Below are positions 20,967 to 29,557 of a stretch of 64,000 nucleotides of DNA, one piece after another (positions within the stretch are counted from its first letter, which is position 1; every line of letters starts with the position of its first letter). The position numbers and the translations under genes are program-made. The DNA comes from Terrimicrobium sacchariphilum. GTDB taxonomy: Bacteria > Verrucomicrobiota > Verrucomicrobiia > Chthoniobacterales > Terrimicrobiaceae. The notes beneath the pieces were generated by a model. It searched no databases. It saw only the letters and a program-made list of their open reading frames with translations, and had not been told where the DNA came from. The stretch lies in assembly GCF_001613545.1 (NCBI RefSeq), contig NZ_BDCO01000002.1:3348001-3412000 (forward strand), given 5' to 3'.

Positions 20967-22496
20967 CTAAAGCGCCCTCCACACCTCCGGCAGGCGGCCC
21001 TTCCAAACCCAGTCGAGCTTCTTTTCCGGCCTCCGCTCACTCGGCGAACCCTCGCCCCTATCGTCCTTTTCATTCCACCCGACCGACCAGAGCACGTATT
21101 CCTTCCCGTCACTGCGATAGTGCATCGGCCTGCCGCTGATGACGTCGGTCGGAATTCCTTCGAGATACCGCGGCACGAGTTGATCCAAGGCGGACGGAAG
21201 CGCCCTTTCGGAAAGGGCGTATCTTTGAATGGCGCAGGCAATACGCGCCTGTCGCACTCTCGTCTCCACGCTGGCAGCTCGGGAAAAGGCGCTGGTCAAA
21301 GCCGGCATCATCACCAACGTCAAAACGTGACGGTACCGATTCATCTCCTGCTTTTCCCTTTCCAACTCGGTGCCGATATTCTCAAAGTCGTGCGGATGCA
21401 CCCTGCCAGGTTCCTTCTCCAGGCTATCCAGCCATCGCTGATGCGTCTTGTTAAAATAAGCCCGGTCGCCGTCGAGAAACGCAAAGCGATATACGTCAAC
21501 AAATATCAGGGCAAGTCCAGTCGGACGATTTTCGACATCAGAAACGCCGACCATCATCTGCAGGGTTTTTCCCACCTCTCCATGTGAAGCCTGTTTCAAC
21601 TGGTCAACAAGTTGATTTCCAAAAGCGCGTTCTCCGCGAAAGGCTCTTGCCGCTTGCTTCAAGATATCGCTTTGCCCGAGGGCCCGCCCGACTCTTTGCG
21701 CCTGTTCGGCATTCCAACTCGGCACCTGCTTTTCGATAACGTCCAGGGCAAGCGAGTCGAGTGAAAGCGCCACGAGAAAAGAAATAAGCACCGGTTCATC
21801 ATCGACCGTACGCGCGAGACGTAGGATCAGCAGAATATCGTCCACGCTCTGCTCGGTCCGCCCTACCGCCGCCTCTGCCTGGGCGCGCCTCAGGAGCACC
21901 TGGCCCAGCTTGAGCAACGCCGTAACATGATGCAGGGGCATGGCCAAACCTTTGGAGTAGTCCACTGGAAACCGCGCCTCCGGGCGCTTCGCCAGCCGCT
22001 CCAGAGTATCAAGGTCTCCCTGCACAGGCTCCAACACAGCGAGCACGAAAGCCGCCTCCTCGGGCGTCATGGTCCGATCCTTCGCTCGCCGTCCGACTGC
22101 TTGCACAACCTTGACCCGGTCTCCTTCCTTCACCAAATCGGCCACACTGGGAAAGCCCGCTTTGAGGTGTGCTGCCTCTGCCGGACCGATTTGCAATGCA
22201 AGCAGGTCGACCCTACCGTTCGCATCCGGCTCCCAGATCGGGTCGGCGAAAAAGTTCTGCTCCGGCGGCACAGGCGCAGGAACCAATCCTTCATAGCTCA
22301 GCACTTCCCCGCGCCTCTGCAATTCCGCCTTCGTCTCCGCCCACTCGCGCCGCCCCTGAAAGGAAAACCATGTGCCCGCCAGGACGATCAGGGTGACCAA
22401 GAGCAAGAGGAGGAAGCCGATGCTGGATAAAATTTTCCGCCAGGGAATTCTTTTCATCATCGAGAGCGGGTTCATGTCACGAAACGGATTTGTCAT
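20967..22496 (-). CDS. Unknown membrane-anchored protein, tandem paralogue 2
   Basis: 509 aa, same layout as its two neighbours: short basic N-terminus, one membrane helix (about 24-43), long helical extracytoplasmic part, conserved tail (LPSALDQLVPRYLEGIPTDV ... WSVGWNEKDDRG). The first 60 codons and the last 80 are nearly identical at DNA level to paralogue 3, while the middle shares only roughly 40% of residues by eye. This points to duplication with later gene conversion at the ends or selection in the middle. Function unknown; probably under the sigma factor at 24365-24862. Confidence 0.85.
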   Translation of the reverse strand: MTNPFRDMNPLSMMKRIPWRKILSSIGFLLLLLVTLIVLAGTWFSFQGRREWAETKAELQRRGEVLSYEGLVPAPVPPEQNFFADPIWEPDANGRVDLLALQIGPAEAAHLKAGFPSVADLVKEGDRVKVVQAVGRRAKDRTMTPEEAAFVLAVLEPVQGDLDTLERLAKRPEARFPVDYSKGLAMPLHHVTALLKLGQVLLRRAQAEAAVGRTEQSVDDILLILRLARTVDDEPVLISFLVALSLDSLALDVIEKQVPSWNAEQAQRVGRALGQSDILKQAARAFRGERAFGNQLVDQLKQASHGEVGKTLQMMVGVSDVENRPTGLALIFVDVYRFAFLDGDRAYFNKTHQRWLDSLEKEPGRVHPHDFENIGTELEREKQEMNRYRHVLTLVMMPALTSAFSRAASVETRVRQARIACAIQRYALSERALPSALDQLVPRYLEGIPTDVISGRPMHYRSDGKEYVLWSVGWNEKDDRGEGSPSERRPEKKLDWVWKGRLPEVWRAL

Positions 22497-22506
22497 TACA
22501 AGAAAT

Positions 22507-24012
22507 CTAGAGCTCTTTCCAAACCGCCGGCAGGCGTCCCTTCCAAACCCAGTCGAGTTTCTTCCAGCGAATTTTCTCCTGGGGTGAGGCTTCGCCGCCA
22601 TCATCCTGGTCGTTCCAGCCGACTGACCAAAGGACGTATTCCTTTCCGTCGCTACGATAGTGCATTGGTCCGCCGCTGATGACATCCCCGGGTACATGCT
22701 CCAGATACTTTGGAACGAGCTGATCCAATGAGGAGGGAAGCGCCTTCTCGGCGAGCGCATACCGTTGGATGGCACAGGCGATTCGCGCCTGTCGCACCTT
22801 TGTTTCCTCGTCGGCGGCCATGGAGAGGAAAGTTTTGAGCTTAGGCGAGATCAAGGAAGTCAAGGCATGCCGATAGCGATCTGCTCCTTGGATTTCCTGC
22901 TCAAGATCGGTTTCCAGCCTCTCGACCTCACTCGGCTGCAACATATCCGGCTTCTCTCCCAGGCGATCCAGCAAGCGTTGATATGTCTTGTTGAAGAATG
23001 CCTGATCCTCGTCGAGGAACATAAACCGATAGACGCCGACCAAATCCCATGCAACTCCGGGCAGCTTCTCTCCCCAGACATCGGCGGTTATGCTTTTCGC
23101 ATTTTTGGCCATCTCCGCCGCCGAGATCTGTCTCGATTGGTCGAAGAATTGATTCCCAATCGCTCGCTCACCTCGGAGCACTTTAGTCAGCTTCTTCAGG
23201 ACATTAATCTGCCCAAGAGCCAGTTCGATATCTTGTGTCTGCCGATCACTGAAGGTGGGTAGCTGCCTTTCAATGAGACTGAGGGCCAGTACATCAATGG
23301 ACGTCGCCACGAAAAAAGACATCATGATCGGTTCGTCATCGACCGCGCGAGACAAACGCAGCATCAGAAGAATCTCATCCAGGCTCTGTTCAGTCTGGCC
23401 TAAGGCATCGTGAGCCTGAGCGCTGCGCCAAAGCATCAGTCCCGCCTCGAATAATGCCCAGTCGTGCGGCATCGGCATGAAAACACCCCGAGAATAGTCA
23501 ACAGGAAACCGTGCCTCGGAGCGCCTCCCCAACCTGCGAATGGTGTCGAAGGTCGACTGAACCGGCTCAAGCAGAGCGAGCACGAAGACAGCCTCCTCCT
23601 GCGTCATGCTTCGATCATTTGCCCGCTTGCCTACAGCTTGCACGAGTTGCCGGCGATTTCCCTCTTTCACCAGATCGGCGAGGCCTGGGAACTGCGCTTT
23701 CAGGCGTGCCGCCTCCCCCGGGCTGATCTGCGGATCAAAGAGACTTATCTGGCCCTCCGCATTCGGCTCCCAGATTGGGTCGGCGAAAAAGTTCTTCTCG
23801 GGCGGCACAGGTGCAGGAGCCAATCCCTCAAAACTGAGCAGCTCTCCGCGCTTGAGCAATTCCACCTTGGTTTGTGCCCACTCGCGTCGGCCCTGATAGG
23901 AGAACCATGTGCCCGCAAACACGAGCAGGGTAACGAGAAGCACGATCAGAAAGACCAGGCCGATGGCGATTTTTCGCCACCGAGCCTTCTTGATGAATTG
24001 CAGGGGGTTCAT
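22507..24012 (-). CDS. Unknown membrane-anchored protein, tandem paralogue 1
   Basis: 501 aa from MNPLQFIKKARWRKIAIG. It is the most divergent of the three copies but keeps the membrane helix, the PPEKNFFADPIWEP landmark, RGERAIGNQFFDQ and the C-terminal LPSSLDQLVPKYLEHVPGDV ... SVGWNDQDDGG block. It starts 2 bp after the anti-sigma stop, so it belongs to the sigma operon. Family and function not recognised; the extracytoplasmic part should face the periplasm. Confidence 0.85.
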   Translation of the reverse strand: MNPLQFIKKARWRKIAIGLVFLIVLLVTLLVFAGTWFSYQGRREWAQTKVELLKRGELLSFEGLAPAPVPPEKNFFADPIWEPNAEGQISLFDPQISPGEAARLKAQFPGLADLVKEGNRRQLVQAVGKRANDRSMTQEEAVFVLALLEPVQSTFDTIRRLGRRSEARFPVDYSRGVFMPMPHDWALFEAGLMLWRSAQAHDALGQTEQSLDEILLMLRLSRAVDDEPIMMSFFVATSIDVLALSLIERQLPTFSDRQTQDIELALGQINVLKKLTKVLRGERAIGNQFFDQSRQISAAEMAKNAKSITADVWGEKLPGVAWDLVGVYRFMFLDEDQAFFNKTYQRLLDRLGEKPDMLQPSEVERLETDLEQEIQGADRYRHALTSLISPKLKTFLSMAADEETKVRQARIACAIQRYALAEKALPSSLDQLVPKYLEHVPGDVISGGPMHYRSDGKEYVLWSVGWNDQDDGGEASPQEKIRWKKLDWVWKGRLPAVWKEL

Positions 24013-24014
24013 GG

Positions 24015-24368
24015 CTAAAGCCGGGAGCGGTCGAGGTTGAAATATTCCTGCTGCCATCGCGCGAGCAGGACGCGGCGCTCGCGAAAGCGATTGGCTGATT
24101 GAGCCAGTTCCTCCGCCGTCGGCGGCTTCACCGGATGGTTCGAGGCGAGGAGAGCGTCGCCACGGGGGCCGGAGAAATTCAGCGCGGCGATCACGATCCA
24201 CAGCGCGGCCACGGCTGCCCACGCCACGGGATGAGGCCAGAGCCACGCGAGGAAACCACGCCGGGCCTTGCGCGACTGCTCCGCAGCGTGGGCGAGTATG
24301 CGGGTACGCAGGGCCTCGGGCGGCTTGGCCAACGGCAGCGCGGCGAGTTGATTTTCCAGGTCGCTCAT
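24015..24368 (-). CDS. Small membrane protein, probable anti-sigma factor
   Basis: 117 aa from the ATG at 24368, which overlaps the sigma gene stop as ATGA. The N-terminal 50 aa are cytoplasmic (MSDLENQLAALPLAKPPEALRTRIL); one transmembrane helix covers about 58-76 (VAWAAVAALWIVIAALNF); a basic 40-residue periplasmic tail follows. Size, topology and coupling to the sigma gene fit an anti-sigma factor, but no named domain is visible. The three paralogues follow immediately. Confidence 0.72.
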   Translation of the reverse strand: MSDLENQLAALPLAKPPEALRTRILAHAAEQSRKARRGFLAWLWPHPVAWAAVAALWIVIAALNFSGPRGDALLASNHPVKPPTAEELAQSANRFRERRVLLARWQQEYFNLDRSRL

Positions 24369-24862
24369 TTCCATTCCTCCAAAGTGGGACGCAGCAGGTC
24401 GCGGATTTTGTCTATTCCGTAGCGATAGCGGCTCGCGGCGGTGTTGGCTGGAATGCCGAGCACCTCGGCACATTCGGCGAAGGTGAGGTTTTCCCAGAGT
24501 TTCAGGTGCACCACGCTACGCTGCTCCGTCGGCAGGGCGGCCAGGGCGTGTGAAGCCGCCTCGCGAAAGGCGACCGCATCCGGGTCCTCCGCCGGGGCAA
24601 AGATTTCCGGCGGCTCGGCCTCGAGCGGCTCCAGTCGGCGATTGCGCCGCCACAGGTCGATCAGCCGCCGATGGGCCATGCGTAGCAAAAACGACCGGAC
24701 GTTTTTCACCCCAGCCAGAGTCTTCGGCTTCGACGCCAGCGCACAAAAGACGCCCTGCAGCACATCCTGCGCGTCATGTTCACTCTGCGCGAGATGAAGC
24801 AGGAACGCATACAGCGCGCGGGCATGCTCGTCATACAGCGCGGCCAGCCAATCGTCGGACAT
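24365..24862 (-). CDS. ECF-type RNA polymerase sigma factor
   Basis: 165 aa from the ATG at 24862 (a GTG just before it is possible). Region 2 (about 5-75) has YDEHARALYAFLLHLAQSEHDAQDVLQGVF; region 4 (about 108-158) has LPTEQRSVVHLKLWENLTFAECAEVLGIP and the recognition helix ANTAASRYRYGIDKIR. It heads a five-gene operon: sigma, anti-sigma, three paralogues. The stimulus is unknown. The candidate ECF motif of the bufferin locus is not found in front of this gene. Confidence 0.93.
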   Translation of the reverse strand: MSDDWLAALYDEHARALYAFLLHLAQSEHDAQDVLQGVFCALASKPKTLAGVKNVRSFLLRMAHRRLIDLWRRNRRLEPLEAEPPEIFAPAEDPDAVAFREAASHALAALPTEQRSVVHLKLWENLTFAECAEVLGIPANTAASRYRYGIDKIRDLLRPTLEEWK

Positions 24863-24977
24863 CACGGTAATGACGCCGGAACAGGCCCTTTTTGTCTATC
24901 CCGGTTGCAGAAAATGCTACCTCCTCCACAAAAACCGCACCTTCCGCGGGCCTAGTGGGTTCAACCGCTCTGAAGAG

Positions 24978-25538
24978 ATGAGCAAATTTCGCAGGTTCGT
25001 GACATCGGGCGTCGGCCTCACCTTTCTCGTGGTGGGTGCGACCGGCGTGTTATTCCAGTTTTTCTTCAAGACTCGCCCCCTCGTGCAAATCCATGCATGG
25101 CTGGGCGTGGCGATGGTGGCCGTCGCGCTGATCCATATCCTGCAAAACTGGCGTTCCATGCTCAGCCATCTCCGCGACTGGCGCGTCTACTCGCTCCTCA
25201 TCCCCGCCGGGCTGGCCATCTGGTATGTCAGCCAGCACTCTCACCGGGAGCGCCATCGGGAATCCACCGGACGCGGTCCTCGGAGCGAGGAAAGGACCGA
25301 GGGCGACAGGAGAAATGCGTCGATGGAGTTCCGCAGAGGCAGCCAGGGGATTTTGACCAAGCTCGCGGACGCCCATGCCGCCCCTCTGGCAAGCGCATTC
25401 GAGAAAGACTTCTCGACCATCACCGCCACCATGAAGAGCGCAGGCCTCCGGATCGGCAGCGATCAGGAGACCATCTCAGAGATTGCCAGGCAGAACCACA
25501 AATCCCCGGAGGAAATTCTCGCGTATTTCGTTCAATAG
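24978..25538 (+). CDS. DUF4405-type membrane protein
   Basis: 186 aa from the ATG at 24978 (purine-rich GAAGAG just before it). Three membrane helices are likely (about 8-30, 38-57, 70-86). The segment VQIHAWLGVAMVAVALIHILQNW carries the two His pattern of DUF4405, a cytochrome b561-like fold that may hold heme. The C-terminal 100 aa are soluble, basic then helical, ending ISEIARQNHKSPEEILAYFV. It is divergent from the sigma operon with no clear partner. Redox function is inferred only from the family. Confidence 0.78.
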   Translation: MSKFRRFVTSGVGLTFLVVGATGVLFQFFFKTRPLVQIHAWLGVAMVAVALIHILQNWRSMLSHLRDWRVYSLLIPAGLAIWYVSQHSHRERHRESTGRGPRSEERTEGDRRNASMEFRRGSQGILTKLADAHAAPLASAFEKDFSTITATMKSAGLRIGSDQETISEIARQNHKSPEEILAYFVQ

Positions 25539-25634
25539 CCTGCGACGCCGGAGAACACTCCCCATCATTTATAGCGATATATTATTGACAATATCTCCTT
25601 CTTTAATTCCCTAGACGGGAATCACCCATCTCTT

Positions 25635-26243
25635 ATGAAAGTTTTCCCCACCCTTCTCGTGGCTCTCGCCTGCCTCAGCTCCGCTTGGAGCGATTCCGGC
25701 GGCATCGTCATCATCAGCCCCGGAGATGCCGAAGGTTCCGGAGTAATGAATAATGGTGGCTTTGAAGACGAGTCGTCTACCCCCTGGAAAAGCGTGGGCA
25801 AAAACACCAATCTGGCCATTACCGCCGATAAGGAGAATGCCTATCAGGGCGAAAAGTACGCGAAGGTTCAAAAACTGTTTGTCCCTCCCTACTGGACGAA
25901 TGTCGCCCAACCGACGGAGCATGTCATTCAAGCCAACGACATTTACGAGATCAGCTTTTACGCCAAGGCCCTTCGCGACAACTCCAATAATGACAAGGTC
26001 TCCTGGAATATCTTCTACACAGAAGACGACAAATTGAATGGAAAGCCAACGCTCATTGCCTCTGGCGATTCGACTCCGTTGACTGATGCCTACGAGCTCA
26101 ATTCCTTTAAAATGAACTCGCCCGTGCCCGAGGAGGCCGTGGGTAAGATCCTCTTCATCAGCATCATCTCGGATCACATGCGGGACCATGGCTCCGCTGC
26201 CGTGGATAACGTGTCTCTCACGGCAGGCAAATCGACGCCGTAA
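25635..26243 (+). CDS. Secreted CBM4/9-like protein
   Basis: 202 aa. A signal peptide covers 1-19 (cleavage near AWS). The mature part starts with a beta-rich domain whose NGGFEDESSTPW ... YQGEKYAKV pattern is typical of galactose-binding-like carbohydrate modules (CBM4/9). No catalytic domain is attached. Such small secreted proteins may bind sugars or bind structural partners. A hairpin terminator follows. Upstream at 25573-25591 there is an AT-rich stretch containing CGATATATTATTGACA, which may hold its promoter. Confidence 0.7.
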   Translation: MKVFPTLLVALACLSSAWSDSGGIVIISPGDAEGSGVMNNGGFEDESSTPWKSVGKNTNLAITADKENAYQGEKYAKVQKLFVPPYWTNVAQPTEHVIQANDIYEISFYAKALRDNSNNDKVSWNIFYTEDDKLNGKPTLIASGDSTPLTDAYELNSFKMNSPVPEEAVGKILFISIISDHMRDHGSAAVDNVSLTAGKSTP

Positions 26244-26272
26244 CATCCGTCATTTCATAAGTCAAAGGCGGC

Positions 26273-26306
26273 GCTCACCTTCCACCGGAGGTGAGCCTCT
26301 TTGTTT
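26273..26306 (+). terminator. Rho-independent terminator
   Basis: Perfect 8-bp stem GCTCACCT/AGGTGAGC with an 8-nt loop, followed by CTCTTTGTTT. It lies 30 bp after the stop of the CBM-like gene and 12 bp before the end of the convergent GH78 gene. Confidence 0.7.
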
Positions 26307-26317
26307 GGAAGCATACC

Positions 26318-28738
26318 TCACTCCAAGGTGGCGTGGAAATCCCAGGTTCCCTCCGGGACCTGAAAGCGCAGGCGACCGTCGACCACCCCGTCGCATGTTA
26401 CACCCTTTTCGCCAGCCACTGAAGCTTTGCCATCCCAGGCCACACGCCCATTGATCTCCACCTTGCGGGTCTTGCCTGGATCACCGGGCAGGCCGACCGA
26501 CGCCCGGGTGGCCGCTGGCACCACGAGATTGAGCGAGAAGGTCCTGGCGTCGCGCCGCATGGAGGCGATGATTTTACCCGACACGGTATCCACCGCAGCC
26601 TCGATCTCGCTCAGAGGCCCCATCTGCGGCTGCACGCGAAAGCTTTTCCATGCAGCCGAGGTCGGAGCCAGACCGGCGTAATACTGCGATAAAAGCGTCA
26701 GCGGACCGCCAGACCACGCATGGTTGACCGTGCTCTTCAGCCCGGAATCGAAGGCCCACAGCTCGGGCAGGGTCGTCAGATGATTCTCTACCAGGGGAGC
26801 ATACCGCTTCTTCATGCGCGCCATCGCTGCATCGGGATCATCCATCAGCAGGAGCGACTCGAGCACATACTTCTCCATGTACGGGCTCGCGTGGAATTTC
26901 TCTGCCAGCACCTTCTTTATTGCGGGAAACCTTTCCGGCCCGGCAATGCCCGCCACAACGCACAAGGCATTGGCCCGGTCATCCGTATCGTACCCGTAGC
27001 CGGGACCGCGGTAGGCGTCTCCCGTCCAGCAAATGCGATTCGTGGCATCGACCAGGGCCGCCCGGCGCTTCTCAAAGTCCTCGGCTTCATCATCCTGTCC
27101 CGCAAGCCGGGCAAGGCTCGCCGCCGCCTGGAGAGCAAGGCAATACCACGCCTGGTCCAGCACTCTCATGTCGACGTTATCTCCCCAGTCACCCCAGTCC
27201 CAGTCGCCCCCGCGATGAACCACCAGCCCATCCTGATCGAGCTTCCATAGAGCAAGGTAGTCTTTCACCCTGGGGTAGGCTCCCACGACGGTCTCCCGGT
27301 CACCGGTGTAAAGATAGTAGGTCCACAGCCCATAGTGCCCGACGCTGGCGAGTCCCTGCTGCGGCAGTTCCCTGGTCCAGGTCCCTGGGATGGGCGAGTA
27401 CAGCACCTTGTCAGGCCGCTGCCAGGCCATAAGCTGGAGGATCGCTTTGCGCGTAAGGCGATCCGCTGTGGGTGACAGGGCATAAAAGGTCTCCCCGATG
27501 TCGATTACGACGTCTCCCCACCATTGTGCCCGCTCGCGATCAGGGCAATCCATGTAGGTATCCCGCATATTGACATACAATGTACGCCGCGCCTTTTCCC
27601 AAAGCGTGTTGGCAAAAGCATCGTCCGAGCGAAAGGCTCCGGTGAACTCCGTGTCATACCCGGTCTCCCGATACTTGAGCCCGACGATCTCGACGCCTGC
27701 CGGGATGTCGTAGATCACCTCATGCCCATTCATCCAGCCAAGGGATTCGTAACTCTGCTTTCCTTCACCGGTTACGTACTCCGCGCGCACGCAAGGTTCT
27801 CCACCGACCCGTACGTTATCCGTACGCATCGAGATGCGATTGCCTTGGGGAGCGACAATCTCAAGATACGGGGTAACCTGGGCGTTATAGGGAAGCTTCG
27901 CGACGATTGGTTTGCCTTCAGATACCTTTGGCAGGTCGGAGGCATTGACGTAATCCTTCAAGCCGGAATCCTTCCAAAACGGGATCGGGCGGGGATGCAG
28001 ATCATTCCACGGTGCGCTGCCAGGAGCACCCATCACGGTCACAAACGGCCATCCCGCATCGTCATAGCCCGGAGCCGTCCAGCCCGGCATATCGTTCCGC
28101 CGATCAAAGCCGACATTACTTTCCGAAAGGCGGTAATTTGGCTTATCACCCCCCACCTCGCAATACCCCGGATGCAGTACCCCCTTCCATCCCCCTCCCG
28201 AGACCACATCCATGCCATCTGCCTTCATGGAAAAAAGCAGCCCGGGCTGACCGCTCACCTTGTGGCTGAAGCCATTTCTGGTCCAGTACCACGTCAGCAC
28301 GGCAATCGTGTTTTCTCCCTGCCGCAACCAGGGAGCAAGATCGATCTCGTCATAGTAACCACCCGTGGGAGTCGGTCCCCGCTTGAGTCCTCCCTCGAAC
28401 ACGACAAGCTCACCATTCACCCAAAGCCAGTATTTGGAATCCACCGCTATACGGGCCAGCGCATGGGAGGGCTGGGCCGGAAGGTCAAACTCCGTCCGAT
28501 AGGCATCCCATCTCGAAACCTTTCTCTCGGGTTCCTCCGCGCCCTGGATCGTGATCCATCTGGCTGCGCCAAAGATGCTGTCCTCTGCCTTCACTCCGAT
28601 CGCACCACCTCCGGACGCAAACAAGAGAACCAGAAGAAGCAGCAACGGTTGTCTGCATGGACTCCAGTCAAAGCGGCTGACACTCAGGGAAAAAGACACG
28701 GAGCGGGTTATGGACATTGCGATCAGATATTCCGACAC
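26318..28738 (-). CDS. Secreted GH78-type alpha-L-rhamnosidase
   Basis: 806 aa (an ATG at residue 8 is an alternative start). A signal peptide or anchor lies at about 30-51 (PLLLLLVLLFASGGGAIG). N-terminal beta domains with the WLWVNGE pattern precede the (alpha/alpha)6 barrel. The GH78 signature DCPDRERAQWWGD (397-409) contains the general-acid Glu region; NHAWSG near residue 665 contains the His of the C-terminal part of the active site. A C-terminal beta domain follows. It should remove terminal rhamnose from pectin-type or other rhamnosylated glycans in the periplasm or outside. It is divergent from the PEP-CTERM/GH29/GH2 cluster, sharing a 113-bp regulatory region. Confidence 0.88.
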   Translation of the reverse strand: MSEYLIAMSITRSVSFSLSVSRFDWSPCRQPLLLLLVLLFASGGGAIGVKAEDSIFGAARWITIQGAEEPERKVSRWDAYRTEFDLPAQPSHALARIAVDSKYWLWVNGELVVFEGGLKRGPTPTGGYYDEIDLAPWLRQGENTIAVLTWYWTRNGFSHKVSGQPGLLFSMKADGMDVVSGGGWKGVLHPGYCEVGGDKPNYRLSESNVGFDRRNDMPGWTAPGYDDAGWPFVTVMGAPGSAPWNDLHPRPIPFWKDSGLKDYVNASDLPKVSEGKPIVAKLPYNAQVTPYLEIVAPQGNRISMRTDNVRVGGEPCVRAEYVTGEGKQSYESLGWMNGHEVIYDIPAGVEIVGLKYRETGYDTEFTGAFRSDDAFANTLWEKARRTLYVNMRDTYMDCPDRERAQWWGDVVIDIGETFYALSPTADRLTRKAILQLMAWQRPDKVLYSPIPGTWTRELPQQGLASVGHYGLWTYYLYTGDRETVVGAYPRVKDYLALWKLDQDGLVVHRGGDWDWGDWGDNVDMRVLDQAWYCLALQAAASLARLAGQDDEAEDFEKRRAALVDATNRICWTGDAYRGPGYGYDTDDRANALCVVAGIAGPERFPAIKKVLAEKFHASPYMEKYVLESLLLMDDPDAAMARMKKRYAPLVENHLTTLPELWAFDSGLKSTVNHAWSGGPLTLLSQYYAGLAPTSAAWKSFRVQPQMGPLSEIEAAVDTVSGKIIASMRRDARTFSLNLVVPAATRASVGLPGDPGKTRKVEINGRVAWDGKASVAGEKGVTCDGVVDGRLRFQVPEGTWDFHATLE

Positions 28739-28768
28739 GAAGGCAATTATTTATACCGATACAAAACG

Positions 28769-28805
28769 CAGTTGCATTGAATTTATTTTCAATGCAACTG
28801 TTACA
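28769..28805. promoter_or_regulatory. 32-bp perfect inverted repeat plus overlapping TGCAACTGTTACA site
   Basis: Arms CAGTTGCATTGAA (28769-28781) and TTCAATGCAACTG (28788-28800) flank TTTATT. The right arm runs into TGCAACTGTTACA (28793-28805), one base off the palindrome found at 31209 and 61338. It lies between divergent GH78 and PEP-CTERM genes, so it is probably an operator region for one or both. Confidence 0.6.
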
Positions 28806-28851
28806 TTTAAAAACCCTTGAGAACTCCGCGTAAGAAAAGCTAATCGCGAAT

Positions 28852-29535
28852 ATGCACAAGCGCTCCCTCACCTGTCTCGCCTTGGTCGGCCTTGCTTTTA
28901 TATCGATACATTCAACAGCAAAAGCTGCTGTAATATTTAGCACTTACAACAACAACGACTCCGGCACTGCCTCGCCCATCCACAACACCTCGGGTAAGGG
29001 TCTGGCCTTCAACATGCCATCGCCCCTCCAGCCCGGCGACACGACTTCCTACACCCTCGATAGCATAAGCCTGCGTCTCTCGGGTTCGATTCTGAGTTCG
29101 CAGATTGTCCTGTCGCTTTACACAAACGACGGATCCAACACTCCCGGAACGTTAATCTCCTCGTTCACTCCCACTTCCGCGTTCACTCTCACCAGCACGG
29201 CGGCGAGCTATACCTTTACCACCTCCAGCGCCGTGACGCTCACAGCGGGCACGACCTACTGGGTGACCATGTACTCAACAAGCAGCAATACCTCCGGACT
29301 CTCATGGAAGACCTCCAGCCCTCAGCCGTCTCTGTATAGCACCGTGGGGGTTTCGCTCTTCGGCACAATCTTCGGAACCACCACGAACCCGGCAAATTGG
29401 ACGAATACCAGCAGCACTGTTTACAACAGTCTCACCGTCAATGCCACGGCCGTCCCGGAACCCGGCATCGCAGCCCTGTCGATGCTCGGAATACTTGGTC
29501 TCGTCGGCCTGCGGCGCCTCCGTTCACGAGCCTAG
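28852..29535 (+). CDS. PEP-CTERM secreted protein
   Basis: 227 aa. A signal peptide covers 1-24 (TAKAA). The beta-rich body contains a choice-of-anchor-like pattern (LDSISLRLSG, LYTNDGSNTPGTLIS, GTTYWVTMYS). The C-terminal sorting signal is VPEPG followed by a hydrophobic helix and RRLRSRA. PEP-CTERM proteins are cleaved and exported by an exosortase, which is not in this window. Extracellular placement next to fucosidase and galactosidase genes suggests a cell-surface or matrix role in sugar capture; that is inference. Confidence 0.88.
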   Translation: MHKRSLTCLALVGLAFISIHSTAKAAVIFSTYNNNDSGTASPIHNTSGKGLAFNMPSPLQPGDTTSYTLDSISLRLSGSILSSQIVLSLYTNDGSNTPGTLISSFTPTSAFTLTSTAASYTFTTSSAVTLTAGTTYWVTMYSTSSNTSGLSWKTSSPQPSLYSTVGVSLFGTIFGTTTNPANWTNTSSTVYNSLTVNATAVPEPGIAALSMLGILGLVGLRRLRSRA

Positions 29536-29557
29536 GACGCCCGCAGCGTTGCCCCCC

